This document shows, piece after piece, positions 1 through 8,177 of a stretch of 64,000 nucleotides of DNA. Where the stretch lies: the NCBI RefSeq assembly GCF_014282005.1, contig NZ_JACFTD010000003.1, forward strand, positions 124,001-188,000. The letters are read 5' to 3'. Position 1 is the stretch's first letter. Every line of letters begins with the position of its first letter. The DNA comes from Sporosarcina sp. BP05 (lineage in GTDB: Bacteria; Bacillota; Bacilli; Bacillales_A; Planococcaceae). The notes below the pieces were generated by a model that was given only the letters and a program-made list of their open reading frames with translations, made no database searches and was not told where the DNA came from. The translations under genes and the position numbers were made by a program.

Positions 1-72
1 AAAAATAAAATGTTTTCTAATTTTGTGAAGGGAATTGAGGATTGATGTCGAAGAGGTAATAAGAGGAATAAC

Positions 73-98
73 GTTTATTTTACTCTTGAAAAGGGTAG
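73..98 (+). promoter_or_regulatory. Candidate sigma-B promoter of ytxGH
   Basis: GTTTAT at 73-78 and GGGTAG at 93-98 are separated by 14 nt. Each hexamer matches the sigma-B consensus (GTTTAA, 12-14 nt, GGGTAT) at five of six positions. It lies 35 bp upstream of ytxG. The B. subtilis ytxGHJ operon is a known general-stress operon, so the assignment agrees with family knowledge. The match itself is seen; activity is inferred. Confidence 0.6.
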
Positions 99-133
99 AC
101 AATATTATATGAGTATTTGAAGGAGGCAGTACC

Positions 134-628
134 GTGGTAAATTTACTGTACATAGCGGCAATTGTCGCTGCAATCGCATTTTTGATTTTATGCATTAGTT
201 TGGCGAAGACCCTATCTTCATTGAAGAAGACATTACAAAGTGTATCTGGAACAATGGAGGGGCTGACGACTCAACTTGAAGGGGTAACAACGGAAACAAC
301 AGAACTTCTTCATAAAACAAATCAACTTGCCGAAGACATTCAGCAGAAAGCCGAAAAATTGAACACTGTTGTCGATGCAGTTAAAGGCGTCGGGGAGTCT
401 GTCACAGTACTCAATTCCTCTGTTCGAAGGGTTTCCAGCAATATCGCTACAGAAGCAGAACGAAATAGTGACAAGATTGCGCAAATCATTCAATGGAGCA
501 ATGTGGTTATCGACATTATGAGCAAAGTAAAGGAACGGAAGACGGGTAAGACGAGCACGAAAGGGTGGACTGCTTACAAGCCAGTACCAGGCCAAAAGAG
601 ATTGCCTAGCCCGAATAAAGGCTTATAA
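134..628 (+). CDS. ytxG: DUF948 membrane-anchored general-stress protein YtxG
   Basis: A 164-residue protein starting at GTG 134 behind the ribosome site AAGGAGG. Residues about 4-24 form one hydrophobic segment (LLYIAAIVAAIAFLILCISL), followed by a long polar heptad-like helix rich in T, E, L and K, the typical DUF948 layout of one N-terminal membrane helix plus a cytoplasmic coiled coil. The C-terminus is basic. The gene lies 54 bp upstream of ytxH and probably shares its transcript from the sigma-B-like promoter at 73-98. In B. subtilis these genes belong to the sigma-B stress regulon; the molecular role is unknown. Confidence 0.85.
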   Translation: MVNLLYIAAIVAAIAFLILCISLAKTLSSLKKTLQSVSGTMEGLTTQLEGVTTETTELLHKTNQLAEDIQQKAEKLNTVVDAVKGVGESVTVLNSSVRRVSSNIATEAERNSDKIAQIIQWSNVVIDIMSKVKERKTGKTSTKGWTAYKPVPGQKRLPSPNKGL

Positions 629-682
629 ATAGGACCCAAATTTCAATATATATATAGTTTGAAAAAATAGGAGGAATCGGAT

Positions 683-1327
683 ATGAGTGAAGAAAAAAAA
701 GTGAAATCAACTAATAATGACCCACAATACAATCAAGGTGGCCAAGGTTATGAAAATGCGTATGGTCAACCATCATACCTACCGGCAAATTATGATTATA
801 ACAAGGACTATACAGATTCTTTCTATGATGAAAATGAAGGTTCAGGAGCGGGAAGCTTCTTAATGGGTGCACTTGTCGGAGGAGTTATCGGAGCAGCTGC
901 AGCACTATTCTTGGCACCAAAAACGGGTAGTGAAATGCGAGGGAATCTTACGACTCAAGCAACTCAACTGAAAGATAAGAGTATTGAAATCAGTTCTGTT
1001 GCGAAGGGAAAAGCAACAGAGTTAACTTCGGTCGCAAAAGAAAAAACGGGTGAATTATCGAAAACAATCCAAGAACAATCTGGACAATTTGTCGATAAAG
1101 TGAAATCGATGAAATCGAAAACATCTATGCCGATGGATGATGGAACAGCATCTTCAGAAGGTGAAGAGTCTATTGATTTCGTTGATACAGCAAATTCCAA
1201 AATTGAAAATGCTATCGAAGCTGGAGAAGAAAGTATGACAGCTACTGCTGAAGCATTAAAATCGGCAGTTGTGGGAAAGACTAATAATGCTGGGGAAGCT
1301 ACAACTGGCAATAGTGATGTGTCTTAA
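683..1327 (+). CDS. ytxH: YtxH family general-stress protein
   Basis: A 214-residue protein with an ATG start and an AGGAGG-type ribosome site. The N-terminal 50 residues are rich in N, Q, Y and G. A glycine/alanine-rich membrane-like segment follows around residues 57-80 (GALVGGVIGAAAALFLAPKT), with the APKTG motif that defines the YtxH family. The rest is a charged, repetitive amphipathic helix (repeats around KGKATELTSVAKEKTGEL) and an acidic tail. It is longer than many family members because of both tails. Co-transcribed with ytxG. Function unknown; a role in general stress is inferred from the B. subtilis operon. Confidence 0.85.
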   Translation: MSEEKKVKSTNNDPQYNQGGQGYENAYGQPSYLPANYDYNKDYTDSFYDENEGSGAGSFLMGALVGGVIGAAAALFLAPKTGSEMRGNLTTQATQLKDKSIEISSVAKGKATELTSVAKEKTGELSKTIQEQSGQFVDKVKSMKSKTSMPMDDGTASSEGEESIDFVDTANSKIENAIEAGEESMTATAEALKSAVVGKTNNAGEATTGNSDVS

Positions 1328-1413
1328 GGTGACGGTGAGAACCTTGGTAAAGATAAAATAACGATTCAAAACTACGTGTCAGACATTCTTGAGAAGTGAG
1401 AAAATGATATGTT

Positions 1414-1454
1414 AAAAGTCCATCTACTCAAATTCGAGTAGATGGACTTTTTTT
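1414..1454. terminator. Bidirectional terminator between ytxH and the FtsA-like gene
   Basis: A 12-bp perfect stem (GTCCATCTACTC / GAGTAGATGGAC) with a short loop is flanked by A-runs on one side and T-runs on the other, so it can stop transcription from both converging genes. Its T-run overlaps the last codon of the minus-strand gene. Confidence 0.85.
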
Positions 1455-3591
1455 AAGTAAAACTGATTTCAAGTCTATCGCCGCCAAAAATAGCATCGTT
1501 GAATCCGATTGCTGTCCCGTTTCGAAGTAATTTATAATTACTAGATGGGTTTTCGGGCAAACTATAATCTGTAAATGCGAAGATGTCGCCAAAAATAATA
1601 GGGCTTTCACTTAGTGTTACAAAATTGAGGCGGTCACCAGGTTTAACAATGGCAGACACTTCCGTATCATGACCGTTCAGCGTAAAAGTAAGTCGTGGTT
1701 TTCGAATTGTGACGGCTTCATTGTTAAATAGTACCGATAGTATATCGAACGCCTTTTTACCCATCTCAGCTATAACTTCATCTATGGTAGGGCTGGGCGG
1801 TTTTTTAGTTGTAATCCGGTCTCCATCTTTGATTACGTGCGTAGGCTGCACCGCAGTACCCATAATGAAGAACTCGATGTTCTTTTTTTTCAAGGTGACC
1901 TTTTTTTGATTGATGGATACTGTGTAAGTATTGTCAATTAACTGGCCATTTTGATGTGTTTTTTCAAACGCTGCTGCGACTGTTCTGGTATGTGTAACTG
2001 TAATTTTATCACGGTCTTGGATGGATGTATGGATGCTTTTGAGAACTCCATTAATGTGAATAAGGGGTTCCAATAGCACTGCAACTCCGTCCATGGTGGC
2101 ACTGATGGCCATCATATCCTCGACAAGGTCATGTACAGTTGCGATTGCGTTAGTTCCATCACTGCCTGGAAGTAAGTCGATAGTATCCCCGTTTTTAATG
2201 TAGTCTTTCGTGCTCGCTTTTACCCCATTCAATAGGATTGTTGAGGGTGTACCATGTTCGCCGGGTATAATGATATCCTTGTCATTTACTGTTATTGTCA
2301 TTCCAAGTCCAGGCATGCCGTATAGTTGGCGGGCTTTAATATTTGCGGCAAGAAGTGCATCGCTAACGGTCATTTCTTTTAATTCGAATAGGCGTAGCAC
2401 CTTGTCATTTACAGATACGGACATATAGTGAATCGGTGCTCTTCTTGCTGCGATAGCGATACCGATTGGTGTGACGAGTTCTGGTGATGAAATAATTCCA
2501 GGTTCTAATGTAACTCCCGTGAGAGCATCCAATCCCCGAATACCTACCCTGTTTTCAGGAAGTCCTAAGCATACACTAATTTCTTTTGTCAGCCCGGGAG
2601 TTAAACTTCCACCACCAACAACCATGACCGCTTTAGGGGGAACTCCATTGTTCAAGCGCTTGATTTCATCTGAAATTGACTTTGCCAGTCGGTCTACAGC
2701 AGGTTTAATAATAACGGTTACATCCCTTGATGCAACATTTTCTTCAAAGCCTAGAATGTCCGTCATGACAATTGTATCTTCTGTTGTAATACTTCTTTTG
2801 GCAGTTTCAGCAAGCGGGAAATCAAGGAGATAATGGTTGCTGAGTGCTTCTGTAATTTCATCACCTGCAAGTGGTACCATGCCGTAAGCCACAACGGTGT
2901 TGTTATCGGTAATAGCTATATCCGATGTCCCTGCACCTATATCGACAAGCGCGACGTTTAGGCGTCTCATGGATGGTGGGATTAGGACATTGATAGCTGC
3001 AATCGGTTCCAGTGTCAGGGCTTCCATTTCGAGTCCTGCACGTTTGAGCGCCGAAAGAAGTGATTCGACAACGACTCGAGGAAGGAATGTCGCGATGACG
3101 TCAACAGAAGCAGATCGTCCTGCCTGTTCTATTAAGCTGCCTATTTCATCACCTTCAAGTTTGTAGTAAAGAACGGAATAACCAACACAATAATAATAAT
3201 CGTCTTTTGTAACCGTATCGGAGGACAGCAGTTTTTGCTGGGCTTGTTGGACTGCTGCAAGTTCTAAATGATTGACGTCTTCAACAGAAATGAGGGACCT
3301 TTCTGAAATGTCGATAGCCATTGAACCTTCTGATGTTTTTAGGGCACGGCCCGCGGCAGCAACGCTGACTCGTTTCAAGGGACCATGCTTTTCCTCAAGT
3401 ATTTCTTTGATTTCTGAAATAACGCTTGCAACACTTAAAATATTATGTATTTGTCCGTCAATCATTGAACGTTCTTTATGTTCAATCGAAACAAGATCTG
3501 CAACGTGAAAAATACCGTTGTCTTCAATCAGGATGATTCCGACGACCGAACGCGTCCCGATGTCGAGTGCAAATAGTGTAGTAGGCAGAAT
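1453..3591 (-). CDS. FtsA/PilM-type actin-like cell-division protein, non-canonical start
   Basis: The reading frame encodes about 711 residues. The actin-fold phosphate-1 loop FALDIGTRSVVGIIL lies at residues about 8-22, phosphate-2 VALVDIGAGTSDIAI near residue 218, and the adenosine motif VMVVGGGSLTPGL near residue 323. After the FtsA-like ATPase (to about residue 370) comes a long beta-rich extension with repeated modules ending in GDTIDLLPGS-, GDRI- and GDRLNFV-type turns. The first ATG (3465) would remove phosphate-1, so it cannot be the true start. The frame is open up to a TGA at 3595-3597. Only ATT (3589-3591) or CTG (3586-3588) sit at the right distance from the AAAGGA ribosome site. 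A one-base indel joining the nearby ATG (3596-3598) is the alternative. Family membership is sure; the division role is inferred from the family. Confidence 0.8.
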   Translation of the reverse strand: MLPTTLFALDIGTRSVVGIILIEDNGIFHVADLVSIEHKERSMIDGQIHNILSVASVISEIKEILEEKHGPLKRVSVAAAGRALKTSEGSMAIDISERSLISVEDVNHLELAAVQQAQQKLLSSDTVTKDDYYYCVGYSVLYYKLEGDEIGSLIEQAGRSASVDVIATFLPRVVVESLLSALKRAGLEMEALTLEPIAAINVLIPPSMRRLNVALVDIGAGTSDIAITDNNTVVAYGMVPLAGDEITEALSNHYLLDFPLAETAKRSITTEDTIVMTDILGFEENVASRDVTVIIKPAVDRLAKSISDEIKRLNNGVPPKAVMVVGGGSLTPGLTKEISVCLGLPENRVGIRGLDALTGVTLEPGIISSPELVTPIGIAIAARRAPIHYMSVSVNDKVLRLFELKEMTVSDALLAANIKARQLYGMPGLGMTITVNDKDIIIPGEHGTPSTILLNGVKASTKDYIKNGDTIDLLPGSDGTNAIATVHDLVEDMMAISATMDGVAVLLEPLIHINGVLKSIHTSIQDRDKITVTHTRTVAAAFEKTHQNGQLIDNTYTVSINQKKVTLKKKNIEFFIMGTAVQPTHVIKDGDRITTKKPPSPTIDEVIAEMGKKAFDILSVLFNNEAVTIRKPRLTFTLNGHDTEVSAIVKPGDRLNFVTLSESPIIFGDIFAFTDYSLPENPSSNYKLLRNGTAIGFNDAIFGGDRLEISFT

Positions 3592-3753
3592 TATTCATCC
3601 TTTCTGTCGATAAATGTCCAGTATTAAAAAGAATAAGTAGAAATAACGTGACTTTTCAAATAGTCTTCTTTATACTTAGGTCTATTATCAAAAATGTAAC
3701 ATATATTCTTCTCTACTGAAAGAGAATTATATATACGGGGAGGAGACGGACAG

Positions 3754-4839
3754 ATGAGACAAAATGATTTAGATGAATTGCGCGGCCGTGTAAACGAGCT
3801 GAATGTTAAAGTTTTGGATCTTATTAACGAAAGAACAACTGTAGTCCAAGAAATTGGTAAAGTAAAAGAGAAGCAGGGTGTTAATCGGTATGATCCGATT
3901 CGCGAACGTGAAATGCTTAATTTCCTAAAAGAATCTAACAATGGTCCGTTACCTAACGGCGTTCTTGAACAGATTTTTAAAGGAATATTCATGTCTGCAC
4001 TTGAAATACAAGAAGACGATCAACGCAATGCTTTGCTTGTATCCCGTAAGAGAAAAGCCGAAGATACAATTGTGGACATTAATGGCCATAAAATTGGGGA
4101 CGGAACTCCGTCATTCATTTATGGTCCATGTGCAGTCGAATCGTATGAGCAGGTTTTAGCTGTTGCATTGTCCATCAAAGCAAAAGGGTTAACGATGATA
4201 AGAGGCGGAGCTTACAAACCACGTACATCACCGTATGATTTCCAAGGTCTTGGCCTTGAAGGGTTGAAAATTCTTAAACGTGTTGCTGATGAAACGGGTC
4301 TTTCAGTTGTTACGGAGATCATTACGCCGTCACATCTTGAAGAAGCGCTTGAGTATATCGACGTTGTTCAAATCGGTGCACGTAACATGCAAAACTTTGA
4401 ATTGCTGAAAGAGGCTGGAATGATTAATAAACCAGTTCTTCTAAAACGTGGACTTGCAGCGACAATCGATGAATTCATTCATGCAGCTGAATATATACTT
4501 TCTAAAGGTAATAGCCAGATCATCCTTTGTGAACGTGGTATCCGTACATATGAACGGGCAACTCGCAACACATTAGATATCTCTGCCGTTCCAATCTTGA
4601 AGCAGGAGACGCATCTTCCGGTCTTCGTTGACGTAACTCACTCTACAGGTAGAAAAGATTTGTTACTGCCTACAGCGAAAGCTGCGATAGCAGTTGGTGC
4701 AGATGGCGTAATGGCTGAAGTGCACCCAGATCCAGCTGTTGCATTATCCGATTCTGCACAACAGATGGATCTGCAACAATTTGATGAATTTTATGAAGCC
4801 ATTAACCAATTCATGAACACACATACAACAATCTCATGA
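3754..4839 (+). CDS. aroA: Bifunctional DAHP synthase / chorismate mutase
   Basis: A 361-residue fusion. Residues 1-90 are an AroQ-type chorismate mutase helix domain (starts [20 protein letters not shown], with [11 protein letters not shown]). Residues about 105-355 are a type I-beta DAHP synthase barrel with [41 protein letters not shown] and [11 protein letters not shown]. It condenses erythrose-4-phosphate and phosphoenolpyruvate in the first shikimate step; the mutase domain is known in Bacillus to act partly as the feedback sensor for chorismate and prephenate. The ATG follows GGGGAGGAG. A terminator at 4844-4874 separates it from ccpA. The symbol follows Bacillus usage, not the E. coli EPSP synthase aroA. 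Confidence 0.95.
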   Translation: MRQNDLDELRGRVNELNVKVLDLINERTTVVQEIGKVKEKQGVNRYDPIREREMLNFLKESNNGPLPNGVLEQIFKGIFMSALEIQEDDQRNALLVSRKRKAEDTIVDINGHKIGDGTPSFIYGPCAVESYEQVLAVALSIKAKGLTMIRGGAYKPRTSPYDFQGLGLEGLKILKRVADETGLSVVTEIITPSHLEEALEYIDVVQIGARNMQNFELLKEAGMINKPVLLKRGLAATIDEFIHAAEYILSKGNSQIILCERGIRTYERATRNTLDISAVPILKQETHLPVFVDVTHSTGRKDLLLPTAKAAIAVGADGVMAEVHPDPAVALSDSAQQMDLQQFDEFYEAINQFMNTHTTIS

Positions 4840-4843
4840 GTAG

Positions 4844-4874
4844 ACGCCGGGCCTATAATGGTTCCGGCGTTTTG
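4844..4874 (+). terminator. Terminator after aroA
   Basis: Stem ACGCCGG / CCGGCGT followed by TTTTG, just after the aroA stop and before the ccpA ribosome site. Confidence 0.7.
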
Positions 4875-4921
4875 ATTACATAGGGTATAATGAGTATATA
4901 TATATAGAAGGAGGGATTTTA

Positions 4922-5920
4922 ATGGCTATAACGATTTATGACGTAGCCAGGGAGGCCAATGTTTCAATGGCAACGGTCTCCCGTGTCGTTAACGGCAATC
5001 AAAATGTAAAACCTGCAACGAGAAAGAAAGTTCTCGACTGCATTGAACGACTTGGCTATAGACCAAATGCTGTTGCAAGGGGTCTCGCTAGTAAGAAGAC
5101 GACAACAATCGGAGTCATCGTTCCTGATATCTCGAAAAGTTTCTACTCTGAGCTTTCCCGTGGAATAGCGGACGTTGCAACGATGTACGAATACAATATG
5201 ATTCTGTCGAACTCCGATGAGAGCACGGATCGAGAAGTAGAATTGATAGAAGACCATCTTGGTAAACAAGTGGACGGGCTTATTTTTATGAGTGATTCAA
5301 TTTCTGATGAAGTGCGTGCCGAAATGTCGACAGCGAATGTACCAATCGTTTTGGCTGGAACGTTGGATGTGGAAAAACAGTTAGCAACGGTGAATATTGA
5401 TTATGAAGAAGCTGCTTATGTAGCGGTCAATAAATTAATTCAAAATGGTCATACGAAAATCGTTTTTGTTTCGGGGCCATTTACAAGAGATATCAACCGT
5501 ATCGGTAAAAAAGCGGGTTATATGAGAGCCCTCCAGGATGCGGATATTCCAGTTGATGAGCAGTTCGTCATTGAAATGGAAGATACGTACGATGGTGCAT
5601 ATGAAGGTTGGAAACAAATTCGTGGATTGCAGGGGCAACCAACTGCCGTTATTGCAGGAAGCGATGCGATTGCTGTCGGTCTGTTAAATGCAATTCGGGA
5701 TGGCGGATTATCTGTACCTGAAGATTACGAACTCATCTGTTTTGAACATTCCATATTGGCAAGGGTAGTAAGACCGCAACTTACTTCGATTGTCGTTCCG
5801 CTTTATGATTTAGGCGCAGTGTCAATGCGTTTGTTGACGAAGTTGATGAACGGGGAAGAGGTTGAAGAACAACAAGTCATTTTACCTTTCCGACTTGAAG
5901 ACCGTAATTCTATGAAATAA
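4922..5920 (+). CDS. ccpA: Catabolite control protein A
   Basis: A 332-residue LacI/GalR regulator, near the 334 of B. subtilis CcpA. The N-terminal helix-turn-helix reads TIYDVAREANVSMATVSRVV, and the hinge helix contains the minor-groove segment PNAVARGLASKKT. The remainder is a periplasmic-binding-type core with VDGLIFMS and the C-terminal LYDLGAVSMRLLTKLM segment. With Ser46-phosphorylated HPr it binds cre sites to repress catabolic genes and to activate genes such as ackA (family knowledge). The order aroA-ccpA-acu-acsA matches Bacillus. The start follows GAAGGAGGG. The TAA stop lies inside the first base pairs of a 121-bp repeat (5916-6036), and its probable terminator is at 6195-6252. 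Confidence 0.97.
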   Translation: MAITIYDVAREANVSMATVSRVVNGNQNVKPATRKKVLDCIERLGYRPNAVARGLASKKTTTIGVIVPDISKSFYSELSRGIADVATMYEYNMILSNSDESTDREVELIEDHLGKQVDGLIFMSDSISDEVRAEMSTANVPIVLAGTLDVEKQLATVNIDYEEAAYVAVNKLIQNGHTKIVFVSGPFTRDINRIGKKAGYMRALQDADIPVDEQFVIEMEDTYDGAYEGWKQIRGLQGQPTAVIAGSDAIAVGLLNAIRDGGLSVPEDYELICFEHSILARVVRPQLTSIVVPLYDLGAVSMRLLTKLMNGEEVEEQQVILPFRLEDRNSMK

Positions 5921-6158
5921 GAAAAGAGAAAGGCGCCGTTTAGACGCGGCAGGCATAAGTCGATCCAGCGACGTGGTGCCCTTTGCCACATAGCTGGATT
6001 GCTTATGACCCGAGCGGCTGGCGCCTGTAGCTAGACAATAAGAAAAGCGGAAGGCGCCGTTTAGACGCGGTAGGCATAAGTCGATCCAGCGACGTGGTGC
6101 CCTTTGCCACATAGCTGGATTGCTTATGACCCGAGCGGCTGGCGCCTGTAGCTAGACA
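5916..6158 (+). repeat. Tandem pair of 121-bp palindromic repeat units
   Basis: Two nearly identical units (5916-6036 and 6037-6157) follow each other exactly. Each starts AATAAGAAAAG and ends CCTGTAGCTAGACA. The unit is an imperfect palindrome: AGGCGCC...GGCGCCT outer arms, CATAAG...CTTATG, TCCAGC...GCTGGA, and GTGG...CCAC at the tip. The first unit begins within the ccpA stop codon. The ends (TGTCTAGCT... on the minus strand, TTCCGCTTTTCTT) resemble palindromic intergenic repeats common in Bacillaceae genomes. Shorter decayed relatives lie at 11381-11425, 14735-14775, 40291-40330 and 41712-41740. Confidence 0.9.
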
Positions 6159-6194
6159 CTATTATAAGTTAAAAAACGTATACTTTCTGATCAT

Positions 6195-6252
6195 TTGAAA
6201 AAAGAGCAATCCTATCAAGCGGTTATCCGGCTGAAGGGGATTGCTCTTTTTG
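6195..6252. terminator. Terminator downstream of ccpA repeats
   Basis: AAAAAGAGCAATCC pairs with GGATTGCTCTTTTT around a GC-rich loop containing a second small stem. A- and T-runs on both sides allow bidirectional use. It lies 275 bp past ccpA because the repeat units intervene. Confidence 0.75.
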
Positions 6253-6273
6253 AGGAATAATATTGCTATTTGT

Positions 6274-7009
6274 CACGTCTGTTGAATAATCAAAAGTAAC
6301 CAGCAAATAACTTGATCACACACTGGGGGTTACGTGTCTAGTTGCATTTGAATTGCTTTGGATTGAATGACCTCTATTACGATTTCCGAGATGTATGGAT
6401 GCGTAGTGATGCGACAAAGTCGCATCACTATGCATTCTTTTCGGTAATCGTATGGTAGTCCTTCATCCGTCGTTCTCCAAATGCATAAGTACACGTAGTC
6501 CATTTGGAGCTTTTTTGGACGAAAGAATAGCTGGCTTCTTAACTAGAGAAAAGCCGCCAAAGATGCAATTTTGGCGGCTGAAACTTTCTCTATGGTTTTC
6601 TCTTTTTTTATTAAAGAAGTGTCACTTTCTAGTACGCATCACATGATTACATGCCTACTCTTTGCTAGGAGTAAGCAAGGAACGCATTATACAATGTGCA
6701 AGGGTGCCCGAAATTGTATCTTCGGGCGCTTACTCTCACTAAAGAATGTCATCTATTCTTTTCTTTCAAAGCAACTGCATTATTCACTTGAATAGTGTAG
6801 GTACGCGACAGGCAACTATTCGCAACAGGATTACTGAAAAAAGTTTGGCTAGAAGTGACGGAGTCACTTCTAGCCAAACTAGGCCCCCTCAGTAAATCTG
6901 TCATGAATAGTTAGCCGTAAGCGGGCCGAAAATAGTCCAGTGAAAATGAAGGATATCAAGCCCTTCTCACCGGTATTTTATTCAAACAAATGGTTAATCA
7001 GCAGACGTG
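6274..7009 (+). mobile_element. MITE-like element, copy A (736 bp)
   Basis: Non-coding element with terminal inverted repeats: it begins CACGTCTGTTGAATAATC and ends with the reverse complement of CACGTCTGCTGATTAACC. Flanking 9-mers GCTATTTGT (6265-6273) and GTTATTTGT (7010-7018) match at 8 of 9 positions, as expected for a target duplication. Internal hairpins: 17-bp stem 6399-6435, stem 6475-6510, 10-bp stem 6552-6579, stem 6704-6729, and a perfect 18-bp stem 6842-6880. No convincing reading frame. Copies B (46258-46806) and C (60351-61025) share the ends and several hairpins. The right end abuts the acuC stop. Confidence 0.8.
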
Positions 7010-7010
7010 G

Positions 7011-8177
7011 TTATTTGTCGATTTTTTCGTTGCGGATCATATGTAAGGCCCGACTAAGCATTTGCGCATTTTTCTCGGTAATTTCATCTTTTCGTGGAAT
7101 AGGTTCATAGAGTGGTACAGGATCTTCCCAAGTAGGAATGAGTGTAACGGGAGACTGCTCCTGCCACGTCGATAGCCAGTCCGCGGGTAGAGGACCGGTA
7201 GGTGGAGGGACATTTTTCATCGCAAGCCAAATGTGAGCCCAAGCCCTTGGGACAACGCGCCAGATATCATATCCGCCACCACCGACGGCTATCCAGCGGC
7301 CTTCGCAATATTCTTCTGCAATTTCGCGTGCAACACGAGGAATTTCTTTATAAATATCCATTGTTCCATAAAGATGGGTCAAGGGATCGAAATAATGTGC
7401 ATCTGCCCCATTTTGTGTCAAGATGACATCTGGTTTGAAAAATTCAGTCACTTCTTTCATGGCTGTTTTATAAATTGAAAGGAATGACTCATCCTCTGTG
7501 AAAGCATCTATAGGGAAATTGAAGGAAGTCCCATAGCCGGCACCATTGCCGCGTTCGGTTATACCTCCGGTTCCAGGAAACAGGTAGCGCCCAGTTTCAT
7601 GGATGGATAGTGTACAGACTGTTGGATCATCATAGAAGCTCCATTGAACGCCATCTCCGTGATGGGCGTCTGTATCGATATAAAGAACGCGTGCTCCGTA
7701 TTTTTCTTGTAAGTATTTTATGGCAACTGAGCTGTCATTATAGACGCAAAAACCGGAAGCACGTCCATGGAATCCGTGATGCAGACCCCCACCCAGGTTT
7801 AATGCATACTTAGAGCGTCCTTGCATCACTTCATCTACTGCAGTCAATGTACCGCCGACTAGCATGGCACTAGCTTCATGCATATTTGGAAAAATTGGCG
7901 TATCCTCTGTGCCGATACCGTAAATACTGCCAACATCCTCAGTTAGTTCACCTTTACCAGCCTTTTTTACGATATCAATAAACTTTTTGTCGTGGGCGAG
8001 AAGTAATTCCTCGTCTGTCGCCATACGAGGTGCGATGATATCGCTGTCTTGAATGGCTCCAGATTTCTTTAAAAGGTCGAGAGTTAAGAGAATTCTTTTT
8101 TGGTTGAATGGATGCGAATCTGAAAAAGAGTAGCCAAGTTGCTCTTCTGAAAAGATGAAAACGGCATCTTTTTTCAT
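7011..8177 (-). CDS. acuC: Acetoin utilization protein AcuC, class I histone-deacetylase family
   Basis: A 388-residue zinc-dependent deacetylase. Visible motifs are GGGLHHGFHGRASGFCVYND, the zinc site DTDAHHGDGVQ, and QNGADAHYFDPL. In B. subtilis AcuC deacetylates and reactivates acetyl-CoA synthetase AcsA, opposing AcuA. The ATG overlaps the acuB stop by four bases (ATGA type), pointing to translational coupling in the acuABC operon. The stop codon lies in the right-hand 9-bp target repeat of mobile element A, so its native terminator was probably displaced; the hairpins of the element now follow it. Confidence 0.95.
   Translation of the reverse strand: MKKDAVFIFSEEQLGYSFSDSHPFNQKRILLTLDLLKKSGAIQDSDIIAPRMATDEELLLAHDKKFIDIVKKAGKGELTEDVGSIYGIGTEDTPIFPNMHEASAMLVGGTLTAVDEVMQGRSKYALNLGGGLHHGFHGRASGFCVYNDSSVAIKYLQEKYGARVLYIDTDAHHGDGVQWSFYDDPTVCTLSIHETGRYLFPGTGGITERGNGAGYGTSFNFPIDAFTEDESFLSIYKTAMKEVTEFFKPDVILTQNGADAHYFDPLTHLYGTMDIYKEIPRVAREIAEEYCEGRWIAVGGGGYDIWRVVPRAWAHIWLAMKNVPPPTGPLPADWLSTWQEQSPVTLIPTWEDPVPLYEPIPRKDEITEKNAQMLSRALHMIRNEKIDK

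Noticed and set aside
1709..3508. Plus-strand frames antisense to the FtsA-like gene
   Set aside because: Shadows of the minus-strand gene without ribosome sites or recognisable domains.
5803..6112. Two minus-strand frames with the identical start MWQRAPRRWIDLCLP
   Set aside because: Both are translations of the tandem 121-bp repeat; no ribosome site and no independent support.
6452..6795. Short plus-strand reading frames inside element A, with similar peptides in copy C (VLHPS...SKC.STRS)
   Set aside because: They lie across hairpins, lack ribosome sites, are broken in copy B, and resemble each other only because the DNA is a repeat.
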